Source of the DNA: Owenia fusiformis
Lineage: Eukaryota; Annelida; Polychaeta; Sabellida; Oweniidae
Assembly (NCBI GenBank): GCA_903813345.2
Contig: CAIIXF020000010.1
Location: 19,169,181-19,233,180 of the forward strand
Direction: 5' to 3'
Length of the DNA stretch: 64,000 bases
The notes below the pieces were generated by a model. It did not search any database and was not told the DNA's origin. It saw only the letters and a program-made list of their open reading frames with translations. A program made the position numbers and the translations under genes. Position 1 is the first letter of the stretch, and each line of letters begins with the position of its first letter. Below are positions 21,901 through 33,700 of the stretch, piece by piece.

Positions 21901-23542
21901 AGAGGTACGCGACAAGGTGACCTGGCATCAAATGTGCGACTAAATGCTACTATCGAGAAGATAAAATAACGAATACGACAATAAGTTATTGCATGTGACA
22001 ATTCCAAGCCTTCATCTCACTGAAGTATTTTGAAGTGAAAATAGGGTTTTTGTTTTGATACATGGATTCAGATGAACGTAACTTTATTCTGACAACAAAT
22101 CAAAACTGAACAAAATTGATTGTACGTAACAGACAATTTATTGTTTTCCAATGTTTTGATTGGCTAAACGAATGAAACCAACAAATTATGACATGTAAAA
22201 TGACAATTTTGAAATGTAAAATTTAAAAGTGACAAACACAACCTCCCTATCCACTCTTTGGGAGCCCTAGTAAATTAGTAATATGTACATGCAGCAGTGG
22301 TAGTGTGCAGCCTATTATCACATTACGCTTTGTATTCTAAAGCCTGTTGTTTGTAATTACACTGTTCACTCAACGTATGTTTTGTGTGTGGGCAGTCAAC
22401 GATAATCATTGTCTTATCCCGGTTATATGACCTCGGCAATTATAACAAAACCGTACTAAACGAAAAAAACGCAAATAAGAGAAAGCTTTCACACACATAA
22501 AAAAAATGAACTAGTCTAATCCGCCAGTATAAACTCTGTGCTATACGTAGCCGGGTCAGGCGCACACTTTAAGAGGTAGAACTTTACCGAACTTTAACGA
22601 AAGCTACCGATCTAGAATTAATCGTTGTGTAAAGTTGTCTACTAACATTTGGTCAACTTGACATGGGCACTATTTCATTAAAATAAGAAACACATATTAT
22701 TTTTACAATACAATCACCAAGCATATTATAACCTAGTAAATACAGAAATAACTATTTCCCAAGCTTAAGAGCAGAGGAACACATACTGATGAACATGGAT
22801 ATACCTTTAACCACGCAGTCCTTCAGCTGACCCCACATTGGGTACACAACATTCAGATTGGTCATCCATCGGACAGAGTCTGGACTAGATTTAGTGAGAT
22901 ACTTTGTTGTACTATCGGGGTTATTGTAGATCGCTGAAACAGAAAAGCATGCGTTTACTTTGTAGAAATCACGGGGAGTGAGTCGACAGATAGGTGGCAG
23001 TTGTGGTCTGTCTATCCTATGGTAAATATAAAGTCGCATAAGGCAATTGATTATAATACCTATTGAAAGTCCGTGATAACTCCTATTTTTGAACCTCAGC
23101 TATCAGACTAGAAACAGTTACCAGTCTACAATTAAGTACATAAACTTACTTTCCCCATCTTTAAGAGTTTTGTTCAAAAGTTTTAACCCGACACATGCGT
23201 TGAGAAGTCTCTCTGTGGCATCTGGATTGGCTTTGATTTTCGCTGCAATGGCTTTGGACGATAGAGGACCATTTGTGAGCTCTTCAAATACACCGAGCTC
23301 TCCTGCCGAGAAGAGAATCTGAAATTCAGAAAAAGTTCCATTGAACAGCGTGCAGAATGATTGGATGGGAATTTAGAATAAAAGTTCAAATTGCAGATGT
23401 TATCTACGACTGTTTAAAATTGTTAATTGTAATGTTATTTACGAATCCAGATTTGGGTTACGTATAACTTAATTAAAGGTCCCACCTGTGTTTTCTGGAA
23501 GCCATACAAGATGTCCACAATTTCCTGCTTTTCAAGTGCCAT
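18771..23542 (-). CDS. acetylserotonin O-methyltransferase-like SAM-dependent methyltransferase
   Basis: Seven exons join without a frame break into 332 aa, the usual ASMT size: 23542-23486, 23318-23150, 22933-22805, 21524-21366, 20976-20836, 19472-19350 and 18991-18771. The start ATG begins MALEKQEIVDILYGF. The SAM-binding motif I is DLGGSTG (residues 169-175), the acidic residue after beta-2 is Asp194 (VTVMD), and the catalytic-base His is His239 in FHNWSPEK. The C-terminal LEKFLDEDKSGP and WYDAIICKK strings are typical of animal ASMT. The family methylates hydroxyls of small aromatics (N-acetylserotonin in vertebrates, caffeate in plants) and acts as a cytosolic dimer. The substrate here is unknown. 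Exon 6 is embedded in a 12-unit tandem array of its own 5' end. Convergent to the PAL-like gene, 6.1 kb away. Confidence 0.92.
19350..19472 (-). CDS. exon 6 of the ASMT-like gene (catalytic His)
   Basis: The acceptor TATTTCTAG/GAGATTTC lies inside the first unit of the 89-bp array; the donor TCAG/GTTTGC is outside it. It encodes DFFVDAFPDADLY, then AHTFHNWSPEK with the catalytic His, then LDALLDKIMATMKS. This is the only array unit that continues into a complete exon with a donor. Confidence 0.88.
19400..20463 (-). repeat. 12 x 89-bp tandem array made of a splice acceptor plus half an exon
   Basis: Units begin at 19400, 19489, 19578, 19667, 19756, 19845, 19934, 20023, 20112, 20201, 20290 and 20379. 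Spacing is exactly 89 bp and divergence is low. Read on the minus strand, each unit holds an intron end (TATTTCTAG) and the first ~70 bp of exon 6, through the codons for FHNWS. Three units (19667, 19845, 20201) carry a variant block (gataatatggagatctg) that would change Tyr-Ile-Leu to His-Ile-Ile; unit 20290 carries part of it. 89 is not a multiple of three and the units lack a consensus donor. They are therefore decoy acceptors and not repeated cassette exons. Confidence 0.93.
21145..21330. repeat. palindromic foldback element in the ASMT-like gene intron 4
   Basis: The left arm (about 21150-21225, containing aacgcctgtcggctaccgga) and right arm (about 21243-21322, containing agtagccgacaggcgttag) are reverse complements, meeting around tcatttaaatatgaat. 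A diverged relative lies near 45795-45895. It is positioned between exons 5 and 4 and does not touch coding sequence. Confidence 0.8.
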
Positions 23543-26500
23543 GTTCCTGTGGAGTAGTTAAATAGTATTCAATATATCATGGAACATAAATTGATGTTTT
23601 TATTTAATTCAGAGGGGTTACTCTGAAATATACTCTCAAAATATATATCAAATATCTTTATCGAAAGATATAAATCACGCAATGCATCCAATAAAATATT
23701 GTAATGACCAGGCACCCTTTAGTTAGTTAATTATAAATAGATAATTAGTCAGACAAGCTTTTTCATTTTCATTTTTTCTGTTTAAGCTGTAAAACGTGCC
23801 CAAAAGTGGGATACCGGTGTATAATAATGCTCACAACAATAAAACCACATGTAAAAGGTGCGGCAAAGACAAGAATAGACAAGACAACATTCCACGTTGT
23901 GTCTATTTCAAAAAAATGTTACACAGTTATGACTATATCTCAGGATCATTCGGTAGTAATTTTGAGACAGAAGACCTTCCTCCTAACATGGGCTTGAAAG
24001 CAACTGCAACTTAAATCTTAAATAACTAATGTATTTGAAACATATTAGATGCAAGGGAAATATTACCATAACTGTCGAAAACTGTCGAAAAACATTTTAT
24101 CCTGCATTTTTTGCTTCCACTTTAACTTCTTGTTCATCAACAGCCATTGTATTTGTTAGAATTCTTAAAATTACACTATTTCTTATCATATACGAATCAA
24201 AACATCGATATAGCTGATATATTAAATATAACAAAAATGTTACCTACCTTATACTTATGATATTTAGATAAAATCCTGCACGGAAGCAATCCTTTGTTAA
24301 TGGGAAATGTACTTGCACTGAGCATTTATCAAGTCTTCAGATTACATATAATTGTGAAGGGGCAAGGGTGACAATCCCAATGCAAACAACACCTGTGCAG
24401 ATAAGCCAATGTGCTATTTCTGGTCTTTTATCTGGTCTTGGCAAATTGTTGTATCACCTTTTCTCGAAAACTTAATACTTATTTTCATATTCGCATTTGA
24501 ACAACAGATCCAGATATGAATTTACTAGTAATATACAGATCATTTGGTATTAATGTCTAGTATTGTATTTTTCGGGTGGTGTTTTTTCTACACGATTCGG
24601 GGGTCTCGGACTGATGAACATGTGTTTGGGAGATGCGTAACCTAAATCTGGATATATGAATGGTATTATCAATAACGGTAGACAACATCTAACACCTCGT
24701 TACATCTAACTATTAAGCTGCAACTCATGCAGCTCATACAACATGAAACGTTTCCAAAACCATTTAAATTACTGAGTAATGGTCACATTATTTCGCCATT
24801 TCTGCATCTACCATTTAATAATTTAATGCAAACGTTCAATTTTACAACATCTAAATGTTTTGCTTGAAGCACAGTTTTTGTGAGTTCATATTACAAATAA
24901 CGAAAAAAGTTTCTTTGCGGTTTTAACAGCGCTGTACCATTGTAAATAAACTTTTGAAACTGATCTTTGTAAGAACTAAACCTCTTGCTTTTCCTCATTT
25001 TTAACACATTATTTTCCTCTAAAACATTCCCCCATAATATTGGCAACCGGAAATCACTCATCGATCATTTTCAAAGCCTCTTTATGTTTGGCGATTTAGG
25101 CGAATTGTGTTAGGCGAGTATGGCGAATGGCGAGCTTGGCGAATTATGTGAGACGAGTTTGGCGAATTCTGTTAGGCAAGTTTGGCGAATTATATTATAT
25201 TACTCAAATTGGTGTTGTTTTTAACATGAAGATGGCAGGAAATCTTTTAACTAATTATTATATACACCATCCTTCTTCAAAGGACTTTTAAATATAAAAT
25301 TCATACTAGGAAATATTTACATCTGCATTGATAAAGCTCGTACAAGTAACGATCGAATATTTCACGTACACAATAAAAAAGAAGATAGTATTTACAAAAT
25401 GTTGTTTTAACGATTTGTCGTCCCTGATGAAGCTATCTATGGTTTAAGCCAACTGATCGATCCATCCAGTCATTTTGAAAACATCGTTTATACAAATTAC
25501 TTCCTAGATGACTATAGATCTACAAGTAATAATTCTAGAAAATGTATAATCATATCATTCCATCCTGACAGCGCCCACTGACTAACAGCCTTATATTATA
25601 AGATGATTTTATCAAACATTCTTGTGTGTAGAAAAGACAATGAAATAAAAGAAAATACTGTATTATATAGTATTGAAGTGTTTTGTTATTGATTATGCTT
25701 TGTGTAATAGAAACGTGTAATTACTTGATAAACGAAAAGAAAAGCGCGTTTCTAAGTGATAGTCATAGAGATGAAGCTATAGAATCTCGCTAATCTATTT
25801 ATCTTAAAAGGGTAAGAACTCCAAGAAAATACATAAAAATCATTAAAATGGATGTTCGTCAATGGGTTAATTTAAGCTAAATTAACAAAAGCTTTGGTTG
25901 AACAAAAAAGCTAGATTGAAGGCAAACACTACGAACGTAGCAATGACATATTCGGAGTTGCTTACGGTTAGGTAAGTCGCATTTTAAATTGTAATATACC
26001 ATTCTACAAAATCTTCAAAACCACAAAAGCCAAATCAAGATCATTTCAAATGAATTCAGTTAGTTTTTAATTTTTGTTTACAATTATAGTTTAAGTTTCA
26101 CACTTTTTATTCCCATCATTAATTTAACATATATAAACAAGATGTTTGGTTCAAACAGGCCGTCTGTTGGACTTTGATTAAATATATTTATGAGATAGTA
26201 TGTATAATGTACTTAAAAGTATTTTTTGAAACAAAAACGTAACATTTCATAGGCAAATGTTTGAATGCTCATAAAAATACATAGTACCTCACACTTAAAC
26301 TCCAATTTAAGTTTTTAGTGCTTTCTCAATCATATATCTTCATGATATTTAGCATAATTGAACTTGAAGATACAATCTATCTGTCATTTGTCAAATGTTT
26401 ACATTGTTTTTATCATAAATTTGTGTAAATACACTAAAAAAACATGAATTTAAGATTTTCTAGAACAGTTTTTGAGCATATCAAAAAGGGAGATATAGGA

Positions 26501-26850
26501 CTCAATTCCGAATTTTTCGTAACAGCAAAATATTAAAGCTGAGCTATGTCCATTTCGTTATGATTTTTCAATGGACGCAGATTTCTCTATTTATTGTTTC
26601 AAAAATAAATTCAAATCTCAGTTTAAAATTGTAATATAATAATTGCTTGTCACATGATGTAATTCAAACAATTTGATTGGTTAAAATGCTACAAGGGACA
26701 AAGTTAAATTGTGTTTTTGAATTTCTTATGGAGTTAGGACAACTGAAAAACAGGCTATCGAGATGAAATAAATGAAAGGGAATATCACAGGAAGAAAGAG
26801 GATGATTTAAATAGTGAAAATCTCAATTTTTCAAGAATGACACTTGGGAC
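23543..26850. other. intergenic, no gene seen; degenerate short repeat at 25080-25195
   Basis: This is upstream of the ASMT-like gene, so its promoter should lie just right of 23542, but I see no unambiguous core motif. Around 25090-25195 the words ggcgaatt and aggcgagt recur every ~20 bp as a degenerate minisatellite. No open frame here has a recognisable domain. Confidence 0.45.
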
Positions 26851-26879
26851 ATTATCATTCTCATAGGACGATGTATAAA

Positions 26880-27197
26880 GCTTCTTGGAATTAAAGGATT
26901 AGTATCGATATGGAGAACTGAATTCAACAATGTTTTTCTCTTAAACCAATTATTGAAAACATTCTGTAAAAAACACTTGATGTAATGTTGACTGATTGAC
27001 AACAATCTAATGCGAAAATGATTTGTATATATTTTATATAACTGTTTTTGTTAACATTTTTTGTTTTTTTAGTGCAGTTGTTTTTTGTTCCTTTTTACCA
27101 TTTTTTGAGAATGAAATAAAACATCTTTCCGAAGCTTGTTTGAACAAAATAGCATATACAAGTACAACATTTTCTTAGACTTCCCGATACTGTAGTT
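26880..27197. mobile_element. foldback MITE (TATCGATATGG family), left half interrupted by a second copy
   Basis: Begins attaaaggattagtatcgat and runs through the family interior up to tgtacaaaggaaagg, where a second complete copy starts. The expected continuation of the family resumes at about 27937 on the other side of that copy, which suggests a nested insertion. Confidence 0.7.
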
Positions 27198-27936
27198 GTA
27201 CAAAGGAAAGGAGTGGTATCGATATGGAGAACTTTTTGAACACACGTTTCTCTTAAACCAGTCATAAAAAAATCTAGAAATTTAACACATCGTCAATTTA
27301 ATGGTAATCTTTTGAATGGTAACAATACCATTTGAAAGATATATATATACTTTCGTCTTTTTATTGATTTAGAAAACACATCAAACACTTGTTTTGTTCT
27401 TTGAATCACGTTTCCAGAGTGAAATGAAATATCTTTCCGAACCTCATTGGAACAAAACGACATAAACACAACATGTTTAGGTCTCTCAATATTGTAATTG
27501 TACAGGAAATCTTGGTTGATTTTTAAAAAGTATCTTGTTAATGAAATAAAAGGTTTATCTTGATTTTTGTCTATTTTGGGGGGATTTTGTTTTAATTTTT
27601 TGAATACTTTTTATAATCAACCAAAAATTCCTTTGTATTACTATGATATTGAGAGGTCTAGAAACATGTTGTATATGCTATTTTGTTCCAACAAGGCTCG
27701 GAAAGACATTTTATTTCATTCTCAAGAATTGGTAGAAAGGAGCAAAAGCAATTGCATTAAAAAAATGTTAACAAAAACAGTAATATAAAATATTTCTAAA
27801 TAATTTTCGCATTAAATTGTTGTCAATCAGTCAACGTTACATAAAATACCGTGTTTTTTACAGAATGTTTTCAATGATTGGTTTAAGAGAAAAACATTGT
27901 TGAATTCAGTTCCCATATCGATACCACTCCTTTTGG
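27198..27936. mobile_element. foldback MITE (TATCGATATGG family), complete copy nested in another
   Basis: It starts aaaggagtggtatcgatatg and ends ccatatcgataccactcctt, giving ~25-bp terminal inverted repeats. The two halves of the ~740-bp element are imperfect reverse complements of each other (for example tggaacaaaacgacataaac against tatgctattttgttcca), so the whole element can fold into one long hairpin. Confidence 0.8.
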
Positions 27937-28312
27937 TGAATTGAACAAAAAGTATTCAAAAAATTAAAACAAAAACCCCCGAAATAGATAAAAACTAAGA
28001 TAACCCTTTAATTTCATTAACAAGATCCTTTTTTAAAATCAGCCAAATTTTCCTTTGTATAATTACAATATTGAGAGACATAAACACGTTGTGTTGTGTG
28101 TATGTATGTATATATTTATTGCCCTTTATATAAAGGAGATGTATACAAATTGTGTAAATGTTAAATTGAAAATAATCATGATCATGTCATTATGTTCCAA
28201 TGAGGTTCGGATAGATGTTTCATTTCTTTCGGAATTTTTGGATGACTGGTTTAGGAGAAACGTGTGTTCAAAATCAAAAAGTTCGCCATATCGATACCCA
28301 TCCTTTCAATGT
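27937..28312. mobile_element. foldback MITE (TATCGATATGG family), right half of the interrupted copy
   Basis: Resumes with aagtattcaaaaaattaaaa and ends at gttcgccatatcgataccca, the family terminus. Together with 26880-27197 it reconstitutes one element split by the nested copy. Confidence 0.7.
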
Positions 28313-28904
28313 ATTTCATTCGGTTCACAGATTTCATTTCTTCAACATCCTCGCATATATGAATGTGCAAGTTTCTATCTACCATCTAGCGCTTCGAGGA
28401 TGATCAACATGTTTTAAAAAACTTCCTGGAGTGTAAATAAAAAATATATGCTATAATATACAGGGTGGGCCAAAAACCAATACCCAAGTTTAAGGATGAA
28501 TGATTCATATGATACTGTATATCTTAAACCATGCCATGCATTATTTAGCATTTAAAGATAAATCATTTCCTAACAATATGACACCTGACACCATCAGATT
28601 TAAAGGCTAAAATTGACACCGGGGGTGTCATGAGCAACAAAAAACAAAAAATGAAAATTCCCCAATTTAATTCCCTTCACATTGCAGTCACAGCTACACT
28701 CAATATGCTTGACTAAATCATTATGAATCTATTTAAGAATAATACACAATTGATAGTTAATAAAAAAGATATAAGTACTATTGGTGAATTTTGCACTAAA
28801 CTTGTATAAATGTACCTCTTTTGAAGGTTCAAATTTCCTTTCATTTTCCATAATTTGGAAATCCGCAGTGAATAATTTTGTGGTCGCTCATAACACTCAA
28901 GTGT

Positions 28905-29535
28905 CAATTTTAGCCTCTAACTCCTCAAGAAAGCAACGGGTTTTCTGAGGATCTAAACAGGTGCATATGTTAGGGCAATGCATTATCTCCAGGAAAAGCA
29001 CTCTTAGAGGTGATAAAATTATTTCGACTTTGAGACAGGGGAGATGCAAACAACCCACGCACATGTTTTTCTGAAATGTTGTCCTGATTTTCAACCCCTT
29101 CCACCCGAGTCTACCCCTCTTTTTCAATTTTTGTTGCATCAATATGCTGCGTTTTGATATACAGTTAACCCCTTTATTTTAAGGAATAAGTAATTCCTCT
29201 TCGATAAAGTGGAAAACAATATTTCCCATGTTATTTTCTCATAGGGAAAACTCGTGCAATCCGTTGCTTTAAGCTAATTTTGGTCACCCAGAATGGATAT
29301 CTTTAAAACCCCTAAAGGAATTACTTATTCCTTTAAAGGGGTTAATTGAGTGTCAACACGCAACATATTGATTGATGATATCAGGATAACATTTCAGAAA
29401 AAAACATGTGCGTGGGTTGTTTGCATCTTTCCTGTCTCAAAGTCGAAATTATTTTATCATCTCTATGAGTGGTTTTCCTGTAAGTAATGCATTGGCCAAA
29501 CATATCCACCTGGTTAAATCCTCAGAAAATAGCCA
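28905..29535. mobile_element. foldback element with ~290-bp arms
   Basis: Left-arm landmarks (gcaacgggttttctgagg, aatgcattatctccagg, gggagatgcaaacaaccc, ggaataagtaattcct) recur in reverse complement on the right (aggaattacttattcc, gggttgtttgcatcttt, cctgtaagtaatgcatt, aatcctcagaaaa). The centre lies near 29235. No transposase-like frame is present. At 28458 a string cagggtgggccaaaaa resembles a mariner-type end, but its partner was not found. Confidence 0.75.
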
Positions 29536-30559
29536 AAATTCAACACAAATCTGTCCGAAATCTGTTGCGATACTTTCCCTCTTCCTTTTAGTCATTTCGG
29601 ATCACGATCAAATAGAAGGTCGCCCTAATTGTGATGCATTTATAGTCGACATGGTGAATAGACGATTGAGTAACAACACCATTGATTTCTTTGTTTATTT
29701 GCCTAATGAGTGTATCTTTGTGATATATTCGGACATCAGGCCATTAGCATGTTGTTCAATAAAGTAGCGCACTCGAAATCAATCACAATTGATAAAAGCT
29801 GTGATTTCTTAATATGCCACACGACACAAAATCTAAATCCAACGATTTGAAATATACATAGATGTTCTTCACCTAAAATCAAAATAATTAGCCTCGAAAA
29901 AAATCAATTTATTTTTCAAATGTTTTTAGTTTCATACATTTCAAATGTATAATTCTAGTTTGACACTTAATTTTTCATTCATGGAATCAGGATAACTTTG
30001 AAAGTTTGAAATAACTTTTAAGTTTGAAATAACTGCTTGAAATGAGCTTGAAATTTAATGAATCAAATAAAATTATCGATTGGCCAACTTTGGGACCAAT
30101 GAAGTGAATGAACCTCTGCACACACGTCACATCCTTATCCCCACAAATGGTATATTGGAACTCGAGGACACATTGCGTCAATTATTTTCCATTATCTGGT
30201 ACTGAAGCTCAAGTTCGCTAATGGTATGTTAAATCGAAAGGATTTCATAAATAGAGCATCATCATCTTACTTTGATTTTCACCAGTTTATGTAATGAGTC
30301 CTGCTCGATCACGTTCCATATACACACACATTGGATACTGAAGAGCTCAAGTCAATACATTTGGAAAACCTCTTGAAAGGCTTTCATTAAGAAAGCATCT
30401 TCTTCATATGCCAGTTCATAATCGGATGCTCGATAACGTTGCATATACATACATTAACGAGATCATTATTTCCTTTCAGGTTTATAATCGAAGACAACCT
30501 AATTTAGCATCCGCTTATAGAAGGAAACTGAAGTCAACACAGATGGAAACAGCTTAAAA

Positions 30560-30785
30560 ATGATTATACAATATCACCTGCTCTTTCAAAGTTCTTTGAT
30601 GTACACTGTGATGTTGTTTATGGTCGTCATGGAGGTGCATTCTAATGTACAGGATATCAACTTTTGTGCCAACAATATCGAATGCACAGAGTCAAATTCA
30701 AAGATTTGCTCCGATGATTTTCTACTAGAGTACAAAGTTTGCCACTGTGGGGAATTTCATGTTGGGCCCAATTGTACTGAAAAGG
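30560..30785 (+). CDS. exon 1: signal peptide and EGF-like module
   Basis: The ATG in context TTAAAAATGA opens a strongly hydrophobic stretch (MYTVMLFMVVMEVHS), followed by six cysteines spaced C-x5-C-x7-C-x10-C-x-C-x8-C with the EGF signature CHCGEFHVGPNC. The donor AAAG/GTATGG at 30786 leaves phase 1, matching the acceptor at 46954. A 258-bp transposon begins 55 bp after the donor. Degenerate direct repeats (~115 bp) lie just upstream in 30220-30540. Confidence 0.8.
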
Positions 30786-33700
30786 GTATGGTATTTCATT
30801 TAGCTGTTGTCACAATTTAAAAAAACACACTGCACTCACCAGTGGCGGATCCAGGAACCAACAGGGGGGGGGGCAAATTTGAGGTCAGAGAAAAAACCGC
30901 CGCGCTTGCGCGGAAAAAGATTTTGGGCCCCTAAAACCGAAAAGTGGGCCCAAATGTTGCCCTTTTTGCCTTCTAAGGCCTAAATAAGGCCTTAGAAGGC
31001 CCAATAATGACCAAAAGGCCCACTTTTTTGGGCCTTTTTTCTGGGCTAACCTTAGGGGGGGGCGGGCCCCATGCCCCCCCCGGATCCGCCATAGCTCACA
31101 GGGACTATATCAATACACGCGTGACTGCTTAACGCTAAGGATACGGTACAACAAGAGGGTAAGGGAAATGGAACAAATTAAATATTTTCATCCTTAGTGA
31201 AGATTAGGTTGATCCTTACCCCGAGCCCAGAGTTTTTGTATATTAGATCTAAGGCTGTGTTCGCGAAACAACTACCGGCGACCGATGTGACTTTCAACTA
31301 AAAGGCTTTCAAGCTCAGTGGAACCTCCCATAGGTAACTCTGATCACTATGCTATCATTACTTAAGTTAGGGTCAACATTCCCTGGGAACCATCCCACCT
31401 TATATTGATGTCACTAATGCACGTGGTCCCGAAGAGATATTCGATAAAATGCTCAAATTATGTGCACATTCTATAGCAGAACCACTTTCATTACTATTTA
31501 ACATAATGTTTCACGTTTTCTCTTATATTTGGAAGGAGGGTACAATAGTTCCAATTTTTAAAAAGGGAGACAGACTACTAGTTACTAACTACAGACCAGT
31601 TACCCTTCTAAGTTTGGGGGGGGGGCGTGTATAGGGGGTTGTGGAAATCCATATACAATATTTTTCAGCTCTCTTTTACCATATACAATATTTTTTCACC
31701 CCTTTTATACAATATACAATATTTTTCACAGCTCTCATACCATAAACGATATTTTACAAAAGTTCAGGTGAAATACAATAAACGATAATTTTGAAACTGC
31801 TGTTTGGATATTTATAAGGAAATAATATAAAGAGAACCAATGTACTAGAGTAAATGTATTATCATAAGACAAATAGATTGCACATACAGACCACAAAGAC
31901 ACCAATCAGGTATATCCGATTGTAATCAGAAATTCTGTGATCCAATTTAATTATCAGGTATTTATGGAATAAGATTCATGACTTCTCTTTAGTGATTTCA
32001 CAACCTACTTTGACCAAAACACTCATGCCATAAAGATATTGACACTCAGTGTTAGTGTACCTGTTACTTATGACTTACTTTTCCATGAATTACATCCTTC
32101 ACAGGGAAAAAAATCCTTTAAACATAATTGATGCAAAATCGAGAATGTGGAATAAAAGATTCATCATGTGTTCTTTGAAAATAAAAGGAAGTAATGCGCT
32201 CGCCATTATGACCTCCCCATGAAAAAAAATTCATCTGATTTTTCAAAATGAGTATACTGCTTTTATCATTACATTAATATGCACACTGGTATCTCGTTGA
32301 CCTATTTTCAGCACTGTATTGATGTATTGGCCACTTATTAGGCTCATGGTTCAATCCTGAAGTGTAGAGGCGAGATTCCAAACCAGGAAGTATTTTTGTG
32401 TCTCTCAAAATCCATTTGCATCCTACGCATCTCTACGTCTTATCCAAATTTGATACTAAATAATGGAATATAATATTATAATCTTTTGAAAAAATGTCCA
32501 ATTTTTTAATTCAAAGTCGATTGCAAACTTCATATTCATTTATGTCACCCAATATTTCTGTATTTTCACAGTCCCCACAGCATCCACATAGTTCAGTACA
32601 AACTAGTCCGGATCCAACTTTTCTGCACTGGCATCTATTGTGTTGAACATAACAGGCAAGGTGGTATACTATGCTTTTGCTCTGTAGCCTCACTGACCAT
32701 TCTGAATTTGACTTAGCAATTTTTGTCAAATATTTCCTGACATCTTCACCAGCCCTTCTTAACTTTTTCCCAGATTTTGAGCAAAAAATACATGCTTCTC
32801 CTCTCCCTGCTTTAGTCTTATTTGAGGATCTCAGATAAACACTGGCACTTGTTTCAAGTGCTGGCACTGACTGTTGACTGGTTGATATTTTGGCTAGATT
32901 TTCTTGTTTTTTGTTGTACTTGTCTTCAAATCTTTTTAGTTTATTGATGTTCACTACTTCACTATAGCAGCCACGGCACCATAGATGACACATTTTTGTT
33001 CTCGTTATCTCTTTGGTTTGACAGTTTATCATTGATTTCAATGCATTTTGAATCTCCGTGTTGTACACGTACTTAAAGTCGTTGATAGAAGAGGTCACAT
33101 GATTTTGGATTTGGATTCTTGACTATGTTGGAAGAGTGGCAGGAAATGCAGAGTCTGACATGATTTAATTGGCCTTCCTGAAAAAAGGGAAAAGGAATCA
33201 CCATGTGTTTTAGGTGGGCAACATGTACATGATCTTTGATTGCTTTGTTCTGATGGGTCTTCAATACATATTTCTTAGAGGGTATTTGAAATGGTTCTTT
33301 AGATGGTTTAATTAGTCTGGCAGAAACTTCAAAGCTAATCGTTTTCTTCGGATTACAATGTTTTTTTAACTTATCAGCATGAATATTGGATTGGGATCTC
33401 AAAACCATTGGATGCCGGAGCGGCACCCTTGGGCAACTCTCTACAGAGCATTTCTTATACCCCCCTGATAAAATATACAGGGGGTACTATAAGACACCCT
33501 CATATCTCAGACACTAATAAATATATTAACTTGAAATTTTCAGGAATTGGTTTTAGTATGATGCTTGACACATGTGACAAAAATCAAGAAAAAATCTTAA
33601 TGCGTTGCTATAGCAACAGAAATAGCCACTATTTGTTACCGTAGAAATGCATTATTTTGCTGATTTTCATAATTTTCTTTATATTCTTGATTCTTAAAGC

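Noticed and set aside
23796-24217. Small plus-strand frames with a CxxC (CKRCGK)
   Set aside because: Single short motif in AT-rich DNA, no further Cys/His, no supporting start or splice context.
29408-29767. 119-codon plus-strand open frame
   Set aside because: It runs through the right arm of the foldback at 28905-29535, has no domain and no splice context.
32511-33426. Cys-rich frames as exons of a host gene
   Set aside because: They lie within the large element candidate, overlap in different frames as after a frameshift, and no flanking exons were found.
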